From Skermanella sp. TT6 (GTDB lineage Bacteria; Pseudomonadota; Alphaproteobacteria; Azospirillales; Azospirillaceae): a stretch of 64,000 nucleotides of DNA. Where the stretch lies: positions 4,862,001-4,926,000 of the forward strand of contig NZ_CP067420.1 of the NCBI RefSeq assembly GCF_016653635.2. Direction: 5' to 3'. Below the pieces are notes generated by a model that did not search any database, was not told the origin of the DNA, and saw only the letters and a program-made list of their open reading frames with translations. This document shows, one piece after another, positions 45,958 to 55,316 of this stretch (positions within the stretch are counted from its first letter, which is position 1; every line of letters starts with the position of its first letter). The position numbers and the translations under genes are program-made.

Positions 45958-48027
45958 TCAGGCGGCGGCCGGCGCCTCCGCCCGCCAGGTGGTGACCTGC
46001 CGCACCAGAACCGGTGCCAGGAGCACGAGGCCCGCGAGCGTGGAGTAGAGTTCCGGCGCGACCAGCAGGATCGCCGCCATGCCCAGCAGCACCCGTTCCC
46101 ACATCCGGGCCGTCGTCAGCATCCACCCGGCCAGGGCGGCACCCAGGCAGGTGATGCCGACGATGCAGCCGACGAAGGCGATGATGAAGTCGGTCCAGGT
46201 GAAGCCGGGAGCGACCAGCAGCAGCGACGGCGAGAAGACGAACACGAAGGGCACCAGCGCCTTGCCCAGCCCCAGGCGGAAAGCCGTGTTGCCGGTCTTG
46301 AACGGATCGGCCCCCGCCATGCCCGCGGCGGCGTAGGCCGCCAGCGCCACCGGGGGCGTGATGTCGGCCAGCACCCCGTAATAGAAGACGAAGAAGTGGG
46401 CGACGATCGGCGCCACGCCGAGCAGCCCCAGCGTCGGGGCGGCGATGGTCGCCATGATGATGTAGTTGGCGGTCGTCGGGATGCCGCAGCCCATCAGGAT
46501 GCAGACGATGCCGGTCATGATCAGGGTGAACAGCAGGGTCAGCGTCTGCGGCGCCGTCCAGCCGGCCGGCAGGAACGCCCCGACCCAGCCGGCCATCTCG
46601 GCGGCGGTGGAGGTGACGATGAAGGAGATCTTGAAGCCGACGCCGGTCAGGGTGACCACGCCGACGATGATCCCGACCGTCGCCGCCGCGGCGCCCACGG
46701 CGAGCGCGTACTTGGCGCCGTCGCGCAGGCCGATCAGCAGGTCCGGGATGCTCATGCGGTTGCGGGGATTCAGCAGGCCGACCGCGACGCACAGGGTGAT
46801 GCCCCAGAAGGCGGCCAAGTATGGGGTGTAGCCGGCCAGCAGGATGCCGACCAGGACGACCAGCGGGATCACGGTCGGCCAGTCGCGGCGGAACGCTTCC
46901 CGGAGGTCGGGCATCTCGTCGGGGCGGAGGCCCCGCAGGCCGGTGCGCTTCGCCTCGAAATGGACCTGGACCAGCACGCCGAAGAAATGCATGAAGGCCG
47001 GGACGATCGCCGCCAGGATGATGGTCGTGTAGGGCAGCCCCAGGAACTCGATCATCAGGAAGGCGGCGGCCCCCATGATCGGCGGGGTGATCTGGCCGCC
47101 GGTCGATGCCGTCGCCTCGACGGCGCCGGCAAAATGCGGCTTGTAGCCCAGCCGGATCATCGCGGGGATGGTCAGGGAGCCGACGGTGACGGTGTTGGCG
47201 ACCGACGAGCCGGAAATCATGCCGAACAGGGCGGACCCGAAGATCGACACCTTCGCCGGACCGCCGGCATAGCGGCCCGCCACCCAGGCGGCGCAGTCGA
47301 GGAAAAGCTGGCCCAGGCCGATGCGGGTGGCGAAGACGCCGAACAGCACGAAGTGGAAGACGTAGGTGGCGACCACGCCCAGCGCGATGCCGTAGATTCC
47401 CTGGGTCGTGAGATAGAGATGATCGACCAGCTGGGGGAAGCTGGCGCCGGGATGGATCAGGATGCCGGGCATCGACGGCCCCCAGATCGCATAGCCCATG
47501 AACAGCAGCGCTATGATCGGCAGGGGCCAGCCGACCGACCGGCGGGTCGCCTCCAGCAGGACGACGATCAGGATCCCGCCCAGCACCACGTCGGTCGTGG
47601 TCGGGTTTCCGACCCGAAAGGCCAGGTCGTCCAGCGGGATCAGCGGAACATGCAGCACGGCCACGACGGCCCCGGCGGCGAGCGCCCAGTCCGGCAGCGA
47701 GATGCCGAGCGGGCGCAGCACCGTGCCCCGGGCCGGCTGGTCGTAACCCCGCCTGGAGAACGGGAAGACCAGGAACACCAGTCCCAGCACGAAGGAGAGA
47801 TGGATGCCGCGGTGGGCCATCTCGGACAGCAGCCCGAAGCCCGCCGTGTAATAGTGGAACAGCGACAGCACCACGAGAAGCCCGCCGACCAGCCAGCCGG
47901 CGGCGGGCGCCAGCGGCCGGAAGCGGATCTCGCTGTCGAATTTCTCCTCCAGTTCCTTCGCCTTCTCCGGGTCGAGTTCGAGCGAGGACTTGGACAAGTG
48001 CGGCTGTTCGCGCGACGAATCGCTCAT
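45958..48027 (-). CDS. TRAP transporter fused permease (TAXI type)
   Basis: 689 residues with about 16-18 membrane helices: a short DctQ-like part fused to the DctM part (FGSALFGMISGSSVANTVTVG, TASTGGQITPPIMGAAAFLMIEFLG, GIPTTANYIIMATIAAP, ADITPPVALAAYAAAGMAGAD). Sodium-driven uptake of an organic acid together with the TAXI binding protein encoded just upstream. A hairpin lies in the 87-base gap between them. The substrate is unknown. Confidence 0.93.
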   Translation of the reverse strand: MSDSSREQPHLSKSSLELDPEKAKELEEKFDSEIRFRPLAPAAGWLVGGLLVVLSLFHYYTAGFGLLSEMAHRGIHLSFVLGLVFLVFPFSRRGYDQPARGTVLRPLGISLPDWALAAGAVVAVLHVPLIPLDDLAFRVGNPTTTDVVLGGILIVVLLEATRRSVGWPLPIIALLFMGYAIWGPSMPGILIHPGASFPQLVDHLYLTTQGIYGIALGVVATYVFHFVLFGVFATRIGLGQLFLDCAAWVAGRYAGGPAKVSIFGSALFGMISGSSVANTVTVGSLTIPAMIRLGYKPHFAGAVEATASTGGQITPPIMGAAAFLMIEFLGLPYTTIILAAIVPAFMHFFGVLVQVHFEAKRTGLRGLRPDEMPDLREAFRRDWPTVIPLVVLVGILLAGYTPYLAAFWGITLCVAVGLLNPRNRMSIPDLLIGLRDGAKYALAVGAAAATVGIIVGVVTLTGVGFKISFIVTSTAAEMAGWVGAFLPAGWTAPQTLTLLFTLIMTGIVCILMGCGIPTTANYIIMATIAAPTLGLLGVAPIVAHFFVFYYGVLADITPPVALAAYAAAGMAGADPFKTGNTAFRLGLGKALVPFVFVFSPSLLLVAPGFTWTDFIIAFVGCIVGITCLGAALAGWMLTTARMWERVLLGMAAILLVAPELYSTLAGLVLLAPVLVRQVTTWRAEAPAAA

Positions 48028-48073
48028 CGGTATTCCAGGATCATGATTTCGGCTGTCAGGAAAGGGTTGGGCC

Positions 48074-48106
48074 GGCCCCCGTCAACCCACCGGGCACGCG
48101 GGGGCC
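48074..48106 (-). terminator. intercistronic hairpin between the TAXI binding protein and permease genes
   Basis: 8-bp GC stem (48074-48081 with 48099-48106) around a 17-base loop, no T-run. Probably a partial terminator or RNA stabiliser that lets the binding protein be made in excess. Confidence 0.5.
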
Positions 48107-48114
48107 GGGGGCGC

Positions 48115-49101
48115 TCAGTTCAGCACGCCCTTTTCACGGTAGAACTTCTCGGCGCCCGGATGCAGCGGGATGGCGGTGCCGCTGGTCGCGTTCTCCAGGG
48201 TGATCAGCTTGCCCTTTGCATGGCCGGCATCCAGGGCCGCGCGGGCGCTGTCGCTCCAGAGCGCCTTGACGATGTTGTAGACCAGTTCTTCCGGCTGGTT
48301 GGCGCTGGTAACCCATTGGGCATTGACCGAGATGGTCTGGGTCTCCGGAACGTCGCGGTAGGTCCCGGCGGGAACAGTGTCCTTGGAGAAGAACTGGTAC
48401 TCGGACAGCAGCTTGTCGGCTTCCGGACCGGCGATCGGGACCAGCGTGATCCCGCTGGAGGTCGCCAGTTCGGAAATGGCGCCGGTCGGGTAGCCGCCGA
48501 CGAAGAAGTAGGCGTCCAGCGCGCCGTCGCGCAGACGGTCGCCCGCCGGGCCGGGCTTGAGATATTCGGCCTTCACGTCCTTCTCGGTCAGCCCGTAGGC
48601 GCCGAGCACGATCCGCGCGTCGACCAGCGTGCCCGATCCGGGTTCGTCGAGCGACACCCGCTTGCCCTTGAGGTCGGTGACCGACTTGATGCCGGAATCC
48701 TTGGTCGCGACGAGGTGGATCGTCTCGGGATACAGGGTGGCGACGGCGCGCAGGTTCTCGATCTTGCCCTTGCCTTCGAACAGGCCGGTGCCGGTATAGG
48801 CCCAGTAGGCCACGTCGGACTGCGAGAAGCCCGACTCGAGCGAGCCGCCGTTGACGGCGCTGATGTTGGCGACGGAGCCGTTGGACGACACGGCGGTCGC
48901 CACCAGTCCGGGCACGCCGCCGCCGGTCGCCGAGATCGTGTTGGCGATCAGGCCGCCCACGGGATAGTAGGTTCCCGCGGTGCCGCCCGTGCCGATGCGG
49001 AAGAAGGCAGGCGCCTGGGCCATGGCGACGGTGGTGCCGAGCGCGATGGCCCCGAGCATCGCCCCGATCGCCAGGCGGCTTTTTCTTGTCATGAAGCTCA
49101 C
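48115..49101 (-). CDS. TAXI-family TRAP solute-binding protein
   Basis: 328 residues. Signal peptide (LAIGAMLGAIALGTTVAMAQA), then the TAXI signature IGTGGTAGTYYPVGGLIANTIS. Periplasmic receptor of the fused TRAP permease. Start at GTG 49101, which has GAGGGG 7 bases upstream; ATG 49092 is three codons later. The longer open frame to 49194 has no basis as a signal peptide. Confidence 0.93.
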   Translation of the reverse strand: MSFMTRKSRLAIGAMLGAIALGTTVAMAQAPAFFRIGTGGTAGTYYPVGGLIANTISATGGGVPGLVATAVSSNGSVANISAVNGGSLESGFSQSDVAYWAYTGTGLFEGKGKIENLRAVATLYPETIHLVATKDSGIKSVTDLKGKRVSLDEPGSGTLVDARIVLGAYGLTEKDVKAEYLKPGPAGDRLRDGALDAYFFVGGYPTGAISELATSSGITLVPIAGPEADKLLSEYQFFSKDTVPAGTYRDVPETQTISVNAQWVTSANQPEELVYNIVKALWSDSARAALDAGHAKGKLITLENATSGTAIPLHPGAEKFYREKGVLN

Positions 49102-49228
49102 GGCAGTCCCCTCTCTACTATGCAGACTTGTCGGACCCGTTCCTGCCGGTCCGATATGTCGGGGGATCATGGCGGTTGCCGTTGAGATTGTCACCCTATC
49201 GGATTGTTCCGAAACATAGGCATTCCGC

Positions 49229-51274
<2,046 letters not shown>

Positions 51275-51387
51275 GGGAGCTTCCGGAGCAGCGGATCGAT
51301 GGTCTGGATCCAACAGTCTAGACCACGATTCGTTGACAGGCGAACTTGATCCCGTCCGCCCCGCCGATCCTTTTTCCGGGCCGCCGG

Positions 51388-51933
51388 TCAGCGCTGGTCG
51401 CGCCGCCACTGCTCCCCGAAGTCGGCGGCGAGTTGGCGCAGGCCGGCGGCGACCGCGCCGGCATGGCTGCCGCGCGGCGTGCTCAGCAGCATGCCGCGGT
51501 CCCAGTAGAGCACCTGGACCGTCTTGCGCTGCTGGGTCGAGGGGAGCGTCAGGGTATGCGCCGACTGGGCCTTCAGGCTCAGCCAGGTCACGCACAGGGA
51601 CGAACTGTCCCGCAGCGTCGCGATCGTCGGGATCAGGTAGACGCCCGGGGTCACCGTGGTGAAGGGCTGGGCTTGCGACAGAAGCTCGGTCCGCAGGCCG
51701 GCGGACTGGACGGTGAGCTGGATGGAGTCGTTGACCAGCTGCTCGGTCAGACCGCATTCGGCGTTGGCTGCACTGGAAGCCAGGTCGACAGGCATGACCA
51801 CGGCCATGTTGACGCCTTCCAGGACGGCGCTCTCCCGGCCCTGGCCGGGCGCCTGGGCCAGGGCCGGCAGGCACGAGGCGGCGAGCGCCAGGATGGAGAC
51901 GACGAGGCGGCGGACCGGGCGGCTAATCGTCAC
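51388..51933 (-). CDS. hypothetical exported protein
   Basis: About 181 residues with a signal peptide ([21 protein letters not shown]). The mature part is mixed beta/helix with two cysteines (AECGLT and SSLCVTW) that may pair. GTG start overlaps the dksA stop by 11 bases; an ATG at 51957 would extend it but spoil the signal peptide. No family recognised. Probably in the dksA transcript. Confidence 0.65.
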   Translation of the reverse strand: MTISRPVRRLVVSILALAASCLPALAQAPGQGRESAVLEGVNMAVVMPVDLASSAANAECGLTEQLVNDSIQLTVQSAGLRTELLSQAQPFTTVTPGVYLIPTIATLRDSSSLCVTWLSLKAQSAHTLTLPSTQQRKTVQVLYWDRGMLLSTPRGSHAGAVAAGLRQLAADFGEQWRRDQR

Positions 51934-52342
51934 GGTGGGTCCGTTCCAGCCGTTCATGCCTTTCCTGGGCTTCGAGGCTCAGCGTCGCGATGGGACGCGC
52001 CTCCAGCCGGCGGATGCTGATCGGCTCCCCGGTCTCCTCGCAGTAGCCGTAGCTTCCGTCCTCGATCCGCTCCAGCGCGGCGTCGATCTTGGAGATCAGC
52101 TTGCGCTCGCGGTCGCGGGTCCGCAGCTCAAGCGAACGGTCGGTCTCGAGCGAAGCCCGGTCGGCGATGTCGGCTTCCTGGAGCCCGCCTTCCTGTAGGC
52201 TTTGCAGCGTCTCCTCCGACTCGTGGAGGAGCTCCGAACGCCACTTCAGCAGCTTCCGACGGAAATACTCCGTCATCTGGGGGTTCATGAAAGGCTCGTC
52301 CTCGGACGGCCTATAGTCAGGCGGCGGAAACGGTGACGACAT
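51923..52342 (-). CDS. dksA: DksA-type RNA polymerase regulator
   Basis: 139 residues. Binds the RNA polymerase secondary channel with ppGpp. Coiled coil with the tip D58-x2-D61-x-A63 (EADIADRAS). The zinc-finger region keeps Cys101 only: the other three positions are Thr104, Ser122 and Ala125 (CEET, LSLEA), the usual alphaproteobacterial form, so it probably folds without zinc. N-terminal 20 residues are Pro/Asp rich. Downstream of fliX on the same strand. Confidence 0.92.
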   Translation of the reverse strand: MSSPFPPPDYRPSEDEPFMNPQMTEYFRRKLLKWRSELLHESEETLQSLQEGGLQEADIADRASLETDRSLELRTRDRERKLISKIDAALERIEDGSYGYCEETGEPISIRRLEARPIATLSLEAQERHERLERTHRDD

Positions 52343-52479
52343 CCTCTAACACCCAAACCGGATGGCTGCCGAAACGGCGCGGAGTATATGGATCGGCAAG
52401 CCCGACCGCAACCGTCGCGGATGGGCTTCTCGACCGGATACAAGCCTTTGGAAAAGCGGCGAAATCCTGGGGGGATGAG

Positions 52480-52905
52480 CTACCCTCTGGGCGACAGCTT
52501 GGCAAGCTCGACCTGCGCCCTAAGGTCGATTTCGTCCAAAATCTCCACCAAACGGGGATCGTCGACTTCCGCGCGGTGGCTTTGGGCCACCTGCTGGAGG
52601 GCGTTCAGTTTCGACTCCGGCAGGCCGCCCGACAGCAGGGCGTGCCTGATCTCGTCCAGCCGGTCCAGCAGCTCCTCCGCGCGGGCCTTCGCTTTCGACG
52701 GGCCGCTTGTCGAATCCTCCACCTCCTGTAGGTTGAGGAGCGGGTTGATCGCACCGGCCGCCTGGGCGCCGTTGACGCCCGAAGCCGCCGCGTCGTCGGT
52801 GCCGTGCAGGGCCCGGGCGAAGGCGCTGGCCAGGCTGCCGTCGGAACGGCCGGTGCGTTTCGCCGCACCGCTGTTGCGCAAGGAACCGGGACCTTCGACT
52901 TTCAT
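52480..52905 (-). CDS. fliX: flagellar assembly regulator FliX
   Basis: 141 residues. FliX couples basal-body assembly to the sigma-54 activator FlbD in Caulobacter. The C-terminal conserved part VDDPRLVEILDEIDLRAQVELAKL and the middle LLDRLDEIRHALLSGGL match the family; the N terminus MKVEGPG followed by a basic stretch (AAKRTGRS) is typical. Start set at MKV; ten more residues are open upstream. Divergent from flgI, as in Caulobacter. A perfect CtrA box lies 48 bases upstream. Confidence 0.9.
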   Translation of the reverse strand: MKVEGPGSLRNSGAAKRTGRSDGSLASAFARALHGTDDAAASGVNGAQAAGAINPLLNLQEVEDSTSGPSKAKARAEELLDRLDEIRHALLSGGLPESKLNALQQVAQSHRAEVDDPRLVEILDEIDLRAQVELAKLSPRG

Positions 52906-52952
52906 GGCACAAGATGCTCCAATACCGATTTCCAAGGGTGATCATATCTAAA

Positions 52953-52967
52953 TTAATACCCGGTTAA
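52953..52967. promoter_or_regulatory. CtrA box upstream of fliX
   Basis: TTAA-N7-TTAA, all eight bases conserved, 47 bases before the fliX start and 172 bases before flgI. Confidence 0.75.
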
Positions 52968-52996
52968 CGGGCACCCTCCGGTCACAGGGGCGGAGG

Positions 52997-53036
52997 CCGG
53001 CAGGAATTGCCGGGACGAACCGGCACTCCTTGCCGC
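52997..53036. promoter_or_regulatory. pair of FlbD/ftr-like palindromes upstream of flgI
   Basis: CCGGCA-N5-TGCCGG (52997-53013) and CCGGCA-N5-TGCCGC (53020-53036), centres 23 bases apart, between the CtrA box and the sigma-54 promoter. Confidence 0.65.
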
Positions 53037-53088
53037 GCGGCCGTCCGGCGGCCGGGCCGCTTCCGGCGCCGGCGCGGGTTTCCGGGGC

Positions 53089-53104
53089 TGGCACGCAATT
53101 CGCT
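53089..53104 (+). promoter_or_regulatory. sigma-54 promoter of the flgI operon
   Basis: TGGCACG-CAAT-TCGCT, preceded by C; GG/GC spacing 12. 36 bases ahead of the flgI ATG. Confidence 0.75.
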
Positions 53105-53139
53105 TGGGAGAGGGACGCCAGTAGAGGAGCCGACCCGCC

Positions 53140-54312
53140 ATGACCCCGTTCCCCCGCCAATCAGCCGCGACTCGGACGCCGCTCCGAGTCCGTCTCCGGA
53201 ATGCCGCCCGGACCATCCTGGCGCTGGGCGTCGCGGCCGTCGTCGTGGCGGTCGCCAGCCCGGCCCTGGCCAACTCGCGCATCAAGGACATCGTCGACGT
53301 CGAGGGGGTGCGCGAGAACATGCTGATCGGCTACGGCCTGGTGGTCGGGTTGAACGGCACGGGCGACAGCCTCAACAACTCGCCCTTCACCGAGCAGAGC
53401 CTGATCGGCATGCTGGAGCGGCTGGGCGTCAATACCCGCGGCCAGTCCATGAAGACCCGCAACGTCGCCGCGGTGATGGTGACCGGCACCCTGCCCGCCT
53501 TCGCGGCCCAGGGCAGCCGGATCGACGCCGTCGTGTCGGCGCTCGGCGACGCCAAGAGCCTGCTCGGCGGGACCCTGCTGGTCACCCCGATGCTGGGCGC
53601 CGACGGCGAGGTCTACGCGGTGGCCCAGGGGCCGCTGGCGGTCAGCGGCTTCAGCGCGGCCGGCCAGGGCGCCTCGGTCACCCGCGGCGTGCCGACCTCG
53701 GGCCGGATCTCCGCCGGCGCCATCGTCGAGCGCGAGATCGAGTTCTCCCTGGCGGAACTGCCGGTGCTGCGGCTGTCGCTGCGCAACCCCGACTTCACCA
53801 CCGCGCAGCGGGTCGCCCAGGCGATCAACGGCGTCTACGGGGCGAACACGGCGCGGGCGACCGACCCGTCGGCCGTGGTCGTGACGGTGCCCCAGATGCG
53901 GCGCGGCGACATCGTCGGCCTGATGACGGAGATCGAGCAGCTCCGCGTCACTCCCGACCAGCCGGCCCGCGTCGTGATCGACGAGAAGTCGGGCGTGATC
54001 GTGATGGGCGAGAACGTCCGGATCAGCACGGTGGCGATCGCCCAGGGCAACCTGACCATCCGCATCACGGAGACCCCACAGGTGTCCCAGCCCAACCCCC
54101 TGGCCGCCGGCCAGACCGTGGTGACCCCGCAGACCAACATCCAGGTCGACGAGCAGTCGAACAACCGGCTGGCGATCATGTCCAACGGCGTCAGCCTGCA
54201 GGAGCTGGTCGAGAGCCTGAACGCCCTGGGCATCGGCCCCCGCGACATGATCAGCATCCTGCAGTCGATCAAGGCGGCCGGCGCGCTGCAGGCCGAAATC
54301 GAGGTGATGTGA
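53140..54312 (+). CDS. flgI: flagellar P-ring protein FlgI
   Basis: 390 residues. Signal peptide ending near AVASPALANS, then SRIKDIVDVEGVRENMLIGYGLVVGLNGTGD and RRGDIVGLMTEIEQL, standard P-ring blocks, to the C-terminal SLQELVESLNALGIGPRDMISILQSIKAAGAL. Overlaps flgJ by one base (TGATG). Confidence 0.97.
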   Translation: MTPFPRQSAATRTPLRVRLRNAARTILALGVAAVVVAVASPALANSRIKDIVDVEGVRENMLIGYGLVVGLNGTGDSLNNSPFTEQSLIGMLERLGVNTRGQSMKTRNVAAVMVTGTLPAFAAQGSRIDAVVSALGDAKSLLGGTLLVTPMLGADGEVYAVAQGPLAVSGFSAAGQGASVTRGVPTSGRISAGAIVEREIEFSLAELPVLRLSLRNPDFTTAQRVAQAINGVYGANTARATDPSAVVVTVPQMRRGDIVGLMTEIEQLRVTPDQPARVVIDEKSGVIVMGENVRISTVAIAQGNLTIRITETPQVSQPNPLAAGQTVVTPQTNIQVDEQSNNRLAIMSNGVSLQELVESLNALGIGPRDMISILQSIKAAGALQAEIEVM

Positions 54313-54644
54313 TGGACGGCACCCTGACCCCCCCGGCCCTCGCCTCCGCCGGCCTGGCGACCGGAGTCCTGACGAACCCTGCTCCCGCGGCCCGTCCCCG
54401 GGCCGGGGCGGACGACAAGGCGGTCGCCAAGGCCGCCGGCGAGTTCGAGTCGCAGTTCGTGTCCCAGATGCTGAGCCAGATGTGGCAGGGCATCGAGACC
54501 GACGGATATTTCGGCGGCGGCAACGGCGAGGAGATGTTCCGCGGCCTGATGATCAACGAGTACGGCAAGATGATCACGCAGAGCGGCCGGCTCGGCATCG
54601 CCGACCAGGTCAAGCAGGCCATGCTGAAGATGCAGGAGGTTTGA
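54312..54644 (+). CDS. flgJ: rod-binding protein FlgJ (N-terminal domain only)
   Basis: 110 residues: only the rod-cap domain, with KAAGEFESQFVSQMLSQMWQGI and FRGLMINEYGKMI. The muramidase domain of enteric FlgJ is absent, as usual in alphaproteobacteria, so a separate lytic enzyme must open the wall. Coupled to flgI and to the next gene (ATG directly after the stop). Confidence 0.9.
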   Translation: MDGTLTPPALASAGLATGVLTNPAPAARPRAGADDKAVAKAAGEFESQFVSQMLSQMWQGIETDGYFGGGNGEEMFRGLMINEYGKMITQSGRLGIADQVKQAMLKMQEV

Positions 54645-55091
54645 ATGATGGAAGCGGCGACCGCGGTCGGCCAGACCTGCGAGACGATGGAAGCCTACGC
54701 CGCCCTGCTGGAGCGGGAGACGGAGGCGGTGAAGGCCAGCCGGCTGGAGGAGGTCGCCGGGCTGGGCGACGCCAAGGCCGCGCTGGCCGGCAGGCTGGAC
54801 CACCAGCTCAAGGTGCTTCGCCACAACAAGGCGGTGGTGGCCGGCGTCGACCTGGCGCTCCGGCAACGACTGGAGACGCTGTGGAACCGGCTCAACGCGA
54901 TCGCGGAGGCCAACCTGGCGGCGCTGAAGACCGCCGAGGAGGCGACCAAGCGGGTGATCGACATGGTCGTCGACGTGACCAAGCAGAACCGGCAGCAGCA
55001 CTCCGTAGCCGGCTACGGCAAGCCGAGCGCCCGCTACCCCACCGGCAGGGCGCCGCAGGCGCTCTCGGTCGCCGTCAACACGACGCTGTGA
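54645..55091 (+). CDS. FlgN-like flagellar protein
   Basis: 148 residues, mostly helical, cytoplasmic. Helices with LLERETEAVKASRLEEVAGL and LNAIAEANLAALKTAEEATKRVIDMVVDV fit the FlgN/FlbY group of hook-filament junction chaperones. The C terminus YGKPSARYPTGRAP is flexible and resembles the tail that binds FlhA. It starts immediately after the flgJ stop. Confidence 0.75.
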   Translation: MMEAATAVGQTCETMEAYAALLERETEAVKASRLEEVAGLGDAKAALAGRLDHQLKVLRHNKAVVAGVDLALRQRLETLWNRLNAIAEANLAALKTAEEATKRVIDMVVDVTKQNRQQHSVAGYGKPSARYPTGRAPQALSVAVNTTL

Positions 55092-55188
55092 ACGGTCCCG
55101 GAGCCTCGACGCTTCCGGGCCAGGCGGGCGGGATGCCGGGGGGCGTCCCGCCCGCCGTCGTGTCCACCGGGAACGCCCTGCCGGGTAC

Positions 55189-55205
55189 CGGGCAAAATCT
55201 TCCCG
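55189..55205. promoter_or_regulatory. weak FlbD/ftr-like palindrome upstream of fliK
   Basis: CGGGCA-N5-TTCCCG, one mismatch between arms, 63 bases before the fliK sigma-54 site. Confidence 0.4.
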
Positions 55206-55268
55206 ACAGGCCCCCGCCGGCAATTGCCTACCTGCTGGAATATCGAGGAATAACAATGCCCTAAGGTT

Positions 55269-55284
55269 TGGCCCGCAGCTTGCT
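55269..55284 (+). promoter_or_regulatory. sigma-54 promoter of fliK-flgD-flgE
   Basis: TGGCCCG-CAGC-TTGCT; one base off the consensus, GG/GC spacing 12; 32 bases ahead of fliK. Confidence 0.75.
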
Positions 55285-55316
55285 TTACTGGATACCGTAC
55301 AGCCAGCGAGGATGCC

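Noticed and set aside
53019-53034. CCGGCACTCCTTGCCG read as a sigma-54 promoter
   Set aside because: GG and GC are 10 bases apart, not 12; it fits the palindromic enhancer motif instead. The same applies to CCGGCAGGAATTGCCG at 52997 and its reverse at 26002.
55217-55228. GGCAATTGCC palindrome upstream of fliK as another enhancer
   Set aside because: The arms have no 5-base spacer and do not fit the CCGGCA-N5-TGCCGG pattern.
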